Shown here piece by piece: positions 25,646 through 29,158 of a stretch of DNA of 29,158 nt. This DNA is from JAEZFI01 sp044508215 (GTDB taxonomy: Bacteria > Actinomycetota > Acidimicrobiia > Acidimicrobiales > Microtrichaceae): positions 1-29,158 of the forward strand of contig JBIQID010000024.1 of assembly GCA_044508215.1 (NCBI GenBank), given 5' to 3'. Every line of letters starts with the position of its first letter. Position 1 is the stretch's first letter. The position numbers were made by a program, and so were the translations under genes. The notes under the pieces are model-generated. The model was not told the DNA's origin and made no database searches. It saw only the letters and a program-made list of their open reading frames with translations.

Positions 25646-25677
25646 GAAAAACGCGTCCGGGACGCGTCCGGGACGCG
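25646..25677 (-). terminator. Intrinsic terminator after the MenE-like gene, with repeated ACGCGT units
   Basis: On the minus strand, immediately after the MenE-like stop, GGACGCGT units are repeated and self-complementary. The last copies (25667-25651) fold as ACGCGT-CCCGG-ACGCGT and are followed by TTTTT (25651-25647). The same hexamer appears three times in 27 bases. This gives a convincing terminator for the minus-strand operon. Confidence 0.6.
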
Positions 25678-26796
25678 TCAGCGCTGCGCCCGCAGGCGGC
25701 CCCGCCCGAGCTTGCCCAGGGAGGTCCGTGGCAGCGCCGGGGCCAGCTCCAGCGCGTGCGGCGCCGCGTAGGCGGGGAGCGACGCCTTCACGAGGTCGCG
25801 GAGCTCGTCCAGCTGTGGTGCCTGCGACGGATCGGCGGGGACGACCACCGCGGTGACCGCCTCACCCCAGCGGGGGTGCGGCCGTCCGACCACGGCGACG
25901 TCCCGGACGCCGGGGTGCGAACGGAGGAGCTCCTCGACGGGACCGGGCCAGACCTTCTCCCCGCCGGTCACGATCACGTCGTCGGCCCGGCCGAACACGG
26001 TGAGCGTCCCCTCGGCGTCGAGCGCTCCGAGGTCGCCCGTGCGGTACCAGCCGTCTGCGTCGAGCGGCACCTTGCCGTCGCGGTAGCACCGGAGCAGCGA
26101 GGGGGAGCGGAGCAGCACCTGGCCCGATGCGTCGACCGCGACCTCCACGCCGGCGAGCGCCCGGCCGTCGTAGACGATGCCGCCGGCGGACTCGGTCATG
26201 CCGTAGGTGGCGATGCAGTTGGAGGGACGGTCGGCCGGGACGGCGCTCCCACCCAGCAGCACTGCGTCGAACGCCGAGGTGTCCACCCGGTCGAGCACCG
26301 CTGCCACGAGCGAGGTGTGGGTCACCTGGTGAGCGACGGCCGCGATCGCCTGGGGGTCGACACGAGGCTGCACCATCAGCCCGGCGCCGGTGAGGAGCGC
26401 GCGGCTGACCACGCCGAACCCGCCGATGTGGTGGAGCGGGAGGCACGCGAGCCATGTCGAGGACGCATCGGCGCCCGCGCCCTCGGCCGTGGTGTGCGCC
26501 GCCGCGGCGAGCGCGCGGTGGGTGAGGACGACACCCTTCGGGTCGCCGCTGGTGCCGCTCGTCGCCATCACCAGCGCGTCGCCCGGCTCGGCGGGGCGGC
26601 CCCCGGCGAGCGAGCGTCGCTCACCGTCGTCCTCGACCACCGCGGTGGGGGCGAGGGCGCGGGCGATCAGCTCGCGGTGCGGCGCTGGCGCGGCGGCGTC
26701 GACCGGAGCGACGGCGTCACCGGCGTCCCACACCTTCTGCAGGGCCTCCACCCACCGGGGTCCCGGCTCCATCGCGAGCAGGACGACCTCTGCCAT
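25678..26796 (-). CDS. AMP-dependent acyl-CoA ligase, MenE-like (o-succinylbenzoate-CoA ligase)
   Basis: The 372-aa product is a short adenylate-forming enzyme. The P-loop-like motif is MATSGTSGDPKGVVLTHRAL. Next come LPLHHIGGFGVVSRALL, TYGMTESAGGIVYDG, GWYRTGDLG and the hinge region FGRADDVIVTGGEKVWPGPVEE. The C-terminal LPRTSLGKLGRGRL supplies the catalytic lysine. The small size and the TESAGGIVYDG segment match actinobacterial MenE, which activates o-succinylbenzoate with CoA for menaquinone synthesis. No other menaquinone gene is in the window. It lies 16 nt downstream of the MerR gene, probably in one operon, so a role with other carboxylic acids cannot be excluded. Confidence 0.78.
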   Translation of the reverse strand: MAEVVLLAMEPGPRWVEALQKVWDAGDAVAPVDAAAPAPHRELIARALAPTAVVEDDGERRSLAGGRPAEPGDALVMATSGTSGDPKGVVLTHRALAAAAHTTAEGAGADASSTWLACLPLHHIGGFGVVSRALLTGAGLMVQPRVDPQAIAAVAHQVTHTSLVAAVLDRVDTSAFDAVLLGGSAVPADRPSNCIATYGMTESAGGIVYDGRALAGVEVAVDASGQVLLRSPSLLRCYRDGKVPLDADGWYRTGDLGALDAEGTLTVFGRADDVIVTGGEKVWPGPVEELLRSHPGVRDVAVVGRPHPRWGEAVTAVVVPADPSQAPQLDELRDLVKASLPAYAAPHALELAPALPRTSLGKLGRGRLRAQR

Positions 26797-26812
26797 CGCA
26801 GCGTCGCCCTGA

Positions 26813-27601
26813 TCAGCGCCGGCCGAGGCGCTTGGTGTCCGCCAGCAGCTGTTCGATCGCCCGCTCCAGCTGCTGGCCGAAGATGATCCGGGCGGCGTCG
26901 CCGGCGGTCGGGCGGAGCGCCTCCACCAGGGTGGCCATGTCGACCCCCGCGCCGAAGCCCTCGCCGAGCGCCTTCACGAAGAGGTCGATGAGCTGGGTGG
27001 CGGCCTTGCCGAGCTGCTTTTGGAGGATCGCCCCGGCTTCGAGCACGAGGTCGATGCGGACGCCGTCGGCCACCAGCCGGATCGTGAGGTCGAGGAGGCT
27101 CGGGTCGGAGATCAGCCAGGCGTTGCCCTGCCGGACGATCAGACCTGCGTCTTCGATGAAGCCCTGCGTGCCCGGGGGAGTGGCGGCCAGGAGCTTCGCC
27201 AGCTCGTCCCGGTCGACGAGGCGGGGGGCGTCGTTCCGCCACGAGCCACGGAGGGAGTCGTCCAGGCCCAGCCAGTCGGCGATCCGTGTGCTGGCGTCGC
27301 CCTCCTCGAGGAGGTTCTTGATGGCCGGCAGCTTGAGGCCCCGGTCGTGCAGCTCGCCGATGAGCCGCAGGCGCTCGGCATGCTCGGGGCCGTAGCGGGC
27401 GAGGCGGGCGTCCTTGGGGTCCTTCGACGGTGCCTGGAGGAGCTTCTTCGTCTGGTAGAAGCGGATGGTCCGGGGCGCGACACCGGTGAGCTCGGCGAGC
27501 TCCTCGAGCGACATGAGCTCGGTCGGGGCGGCCTCGTCGGCATCGCCCCCGTCGTCCTCGGTCTCCTGGCCTCCTCGCGCCACGGGCCGATCCTGCCACA
27601 T
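26813..27601 (-). CDS. MerR family transcriptional regulator with long C-terminal domain
   Basis: The product (262 aa from ATG 27601) has an acidic N-terminal extension of about 28 residues. A MerR helix-turn-helix follows (MSLEELAELTGVAPRTIRFYQTKKLL, quoted in two parts: MSLEELAELTGV and APRTIRFYQTKKLL). The second DNA-binding helix contains RLRLIGELHDRGLKLPAIKNLLEEGD. The remaining 150 residues form a mostly helical domain with GFIEDAGLIVRQGNAWLI and a C-terminal EQLLADTKRLGRR. There are no metal-site cysteines, so a metal ligand is unlikely. Starts further in (GTG near 27582, ATG near 27514) are possible. It is divergent from the reductase-desaturase genes across a cluster of inverted repeats, so it probably controls them and itself. 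Confidence 0.82.
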   Translation of the reverse strand: MWQDRPVARGGQETEDDGGDADEAAPTELMSLEELAELTGVAPRTIRFYQTKKLLQAPSKDPKDARLARYGPEHAERLRLIGELHDRGLKLPAIKNLLEEGDASTRIADWLGLDDSLRGSWRNDAPRLVDRDELAKLLAATPPGTQGFIEDAGLIVRQGNAWLISDPSLLDLTIRLVADGVRIDLVLEAGAILQKQLGKAATQLIDLFVKALGEGFGAGVDMATLVEALRPTAGDAARIIFGQQLERAIEQLLADTKRLGRR

Positions 27602-27605
27602 TCGA

Positions 27606-27667
27606 TGACAGCCGTCACTGTCAGAAACACTTGACACCTGGCACTGTCCGTAACAGTGTGCACTGTC
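27606..27667. promoter_or_regulatory. Divergent operator cluster of CACTGTC/GACAGTG repeats
   Basis: CACTGTC occurs at 27616-27622, 27642-27648 and 27661-27667. Inverted arms are TGACAG at 27606-27611 (pairing with CTGTCA at 27618-27623) and ACAGTG at 27653-27658 (pairing with CACTGT at 27642-27647 and at 27661-27666). TTGACA at 27631-27636 could be a -35 element. The repeats fill the space between the MerR and reductase start codons. Confidence 0.6.
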
Positions 27668-28735
27668 ATGGTCTCGTTGTTGGATCGCTGGACGCACCCC
27701 CTCGACGTCGAGGACTACCTCGCGCTCGTCGACCCCACGCGCAGCCGCCGCCCACAGGGGGTCATCGAGTCGGTGGTGCCGCTCACGAGCACCGCGGCGG
27801 CCATCCGGATCCGCCCGCCCCGCTCGTGGCGCCCGCACCGGCCGGGCCAGTTCGTGACCCTCGGCGTGGACGTCGACGGCCGGCGCCACCACCGCTGCTA
27901 CTCGATCACCTCCCTGCCCACCAGCGGCCGTGATCGTGGTGCCCGGATCGAGGTGGCGGTGCAGGCGGTCGACGGCGGCACGGTCTCGGAGCACCTCGTC
28001 CATCGCGCACGACCCGGCGACGTCGTGCAGGTCGACGGTCCGAGCGGGGACTTCGTCCTCCCGGATCCGATGCCCCAGCGCCTGCTGTTCCTCACCGGCG
28101 GCAGCGGCATCACCCCCGTGGTCGGGATGCTGCGCTGGCTCCAGGCCACCGGCGTCGACGCCGACGTGGTCCTCCTGCACCACGTGCGAACCCTCGACCG
28201 CCTCATGTTCCGCCACGAGCCGGAGCGGTGGGCAGGCCGGACGCCCTCGATCAGGACGGTCCTCACCCGCACGGGGGAGGGCGGCCGCCACCTCGAGGCC
28301 ACCCGCCTCGAGCGCGAGTGCCCCGACTGGCGCCAGCGGGAGGTGTTCGTCTGCGGACCCGAGGCCCTGACGTCGTTCGCGACCGGTCACTGGGCCGACG
28401 CCGGTCTGGCTGAGCGGCTGCACGTCGAGCGGTTCGTTCCCCAGGGCGCGACCACGCCGGTGGGGGAGCAGGGCGGGCACGGCCCCGCTTCGGTCCGCTT
28501 CTCGCTGTCGGACGTCGTGACGACGGGCGACAGCGGGACGTCCCTGCTCGCCGCGGCGGAGGAGGCGGGCCTCGCTCCGCCCGCCGGCTGCCGCATGGGC
28601 ATCTGCCACACCTGCACCAGCCGCCTCGAGTGCGGTTCCGCCGTCGACCTGCGCGACGGCCGGGTCCGCGAGGCCGGCGACCACGTGCAGCTCTGCGTCA
28701 CCGCACCGCTCGGCGACGTCGCCGTCGAGCGCTGA
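27668..28735 (+). CDS. Ferredoxin-NADP reductase-type electron-transfer protein with C-terminal 2Fe-2S domain
   Basis: The 355-aa product has an FAD-binding barrel with RCYSITSLP (residues about 77-85) and GTVSEHLV. An NAD(P)-binding domain with LLFLTGGSGITPVVGMLR follows, ending in VFVCGPEAL. A C-terminal plant-type 2Fe-2S ferredoxin domain has CRMGICHTC and a distal LCV, giving the Cx4Cx2C...C pattern. This resembles mycobacterial Rv3230c, which passes electrons from NADPH to the desaturase DesA3. The next gene is such a desaturase, 42 nt downstream. ATG 27668 lies within the last CACTGTC repeat and has no ribosome-binding site, so the message may be leaderless. GTG 27656 is the alternative start. 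Confidence 0.9.
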   Translation: MVSLLDRWTHPLDVEDYLALVDPTRSRRPQGVIESVVPLTSTAAAIRIRPPRSWRPHRPGQFVTLGVDVDGRRHHRCYSITSLPTSGRDRGARIEVAVQAVDGGTVSEHLVHRARPGDVVQVDGPSGDFVLPDPMPQRLLFLTGGSGITPVVGMLRWLQATGVDADVVLLHHVRTLDRLMFRHEPERWAGRTPSIRTVLTRTGEGGRHLEATRLERECPDWRQREVFVCGPEALTSFATGHWADAGLAERLHVERFVPQGATTPVGEQGGHGPASVRFSLSDVVTTGDSGTSLLAAAEEAGLAPPAGCRMGICHTCTSRLECGSAVDLRDGRVREAGDHVQLCVTAPLGDVAVER

Positions 28736-28777
28736 CACCGATCCGCAACCCGACCGACCCTCCGAAGGAACCTCCCC

Positions 28778-29158
28778 ATGACCGCTGTCCTCGATCCACC
28801 CACCACCCGCAACACCCCCGCCGCTCAGGTGGCCCCGTCCGGTGCCCGCCCGAAGGCGGTGCTCGTCCCGCTCGCCGACGAACGGGCGCCGCTCCCGGAG
28901 GTCGACCTGGACCAGCTCGCCGAGGAGCTCGACGCCATCCGCGAGGCGGTGCTGGCCGACCTGGGCGAGCGCGACGCCGCCTACATCCGCCGGCTCCTCC
29001 GCGTGCAGCGCTCGCTCGACCTCGCCGGCCGCACATCGCTCGCCTTCGGCCTGTTCCCGCCGGCGTGGCTGGCAGGCGTCGGCATGCTGGGCCTGGCGAA
29101 GATCCTCGAGAACATGGAGATCGGCCACAACGTCATGCACGGCCAGTGGGACTGGATG
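28778..29158 (+). CDS. Membrane fatty-acid desaturase (DesA3-like), N-terminal part only
   Basis: The first 127 codons lie in the window and the gene continues past its end. After about 60 polar residues a hydrophobic segment (SLAFGLFPPAWLAGVGMLGL) is followed by KILENMEIGHNVMHGQWDWM. HNVMH is the first histidine box (HxxxH) of membrane di-iron desaturases, and the surrounding sequence closely resembles actinobacterial stearoyl-CoA delta-9 desaturases such as DesA3. GAAGGA at 28764-28769 is a suitable ribosome-binding site for ATG 28778. The electron donor is presumably the upstream reductase. The other histidine boxes are outside the window, so the position of desaturation cannot be judged. 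Confidence 0.88.
   Translation, partial: MTAVLDPPTTRNTPAAQVAPSGARPKAVLVPLADERAPLPEVDLDQLAEELDAIREAVLADLGERDAAYIRRLLRVQRSLDLAGRTSLAFGLFPPAWLAGVGMLGLAKILENMEIGHNVMHGQWDWM

Noticed and set aside
25650..25680. Tandem GACGCGTCCG units considered as a mini-CRISPR or iteron array
   Set aside because: Only about three copies with no spacers, and the terminator reading with a T-run explains them.

Overview
The window is very GC-rich, densely coding bacterial DNA with many GTG starts, 4-nt gene overlaps and promoters that look leaderless. The gene set points to a high-GC actinobacterium: a PLP-homeostasis protein, SepF, YggT, DivIVA run; a Bpa-type proteasome activator; a SCO6745/SalK-like protein; and a DesA3-type desaturase beside a ferredoxin-type reductase. 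An Acidimicrobiia-like lineage is my best guess, but that is inference. Four runs of exactly 100 N (5200-5299, 14946-15045, 18145-18244, 20032-20131) are assembly gaps of unknown true length, and each one interrupts or truncates a gene.

Layout. 1-4530 (+): end of the YggS-like gene, then sepF, yggT, divIVA, a DksA/TraR-like gene, lspA and a RluD-type pseudouridine synthase, i.e. division/polar growth plus envelope functions. 4545-5998: an Rrf2 regulator (-) and a phosphodiesterase/alkaline-phosphatase family protein (+) broken by gap 1. 6063-11644 (+): Bpa, replicative DNA polymerase III alpha (dnaE), an unrecognised 222-aa protein and a nitroreductase-like protein.

11670-14296 is a compact sulfur island. 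A TauE/SafE exporter and a CstB-like persulfide dioxygenase/rhodanese fusion (-) are divergent from a CstR-like repressor (+). One palindromic CsoR/CstR-type operator lies between the two promoters and touches both -10 elements. 14456-17569 (-): a zinc alcohol dehydrogenase overlapping a PEP synthase (broken by gap 2). 17759-20031 (+): a large RND/MMPL exporter with two gaps.

20132-24788 (-): a tightly coupled set of a YyaL-type thioredoxin-domain protein, a SCO6745/SalK-like protein, a TIGR03364-type FAD oxidoreductase and a phosphonatase-like HAD hydrolase. The last two together suggest breakdown of aminoethylphosphonate-type compounds through phosphonoacetaldehyde. 24830-25567 (+): an SDR dehydrogenase, facing a MenE-like ligase across a terminator region built of repeated ACGCGT. 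25678-29158: a MerR regulator and the MenE-like gene (-), divergent from a ferredoxin-type reductase and a fatty-acid desaturase (+), with overlapping inverted repeats in the shared promoter region.

The strongest candidates for further study are the persulfide-response island with its shared operator and a CPSC motif in the exporter loop, the phosphonate gene pair with conserved phosphonatase catalytic residues, the DksA-like protein that has lost most of its zinc-finger cysteines and gained a histone-H1-like tail, and the operator cluster in front of the desaturase system.
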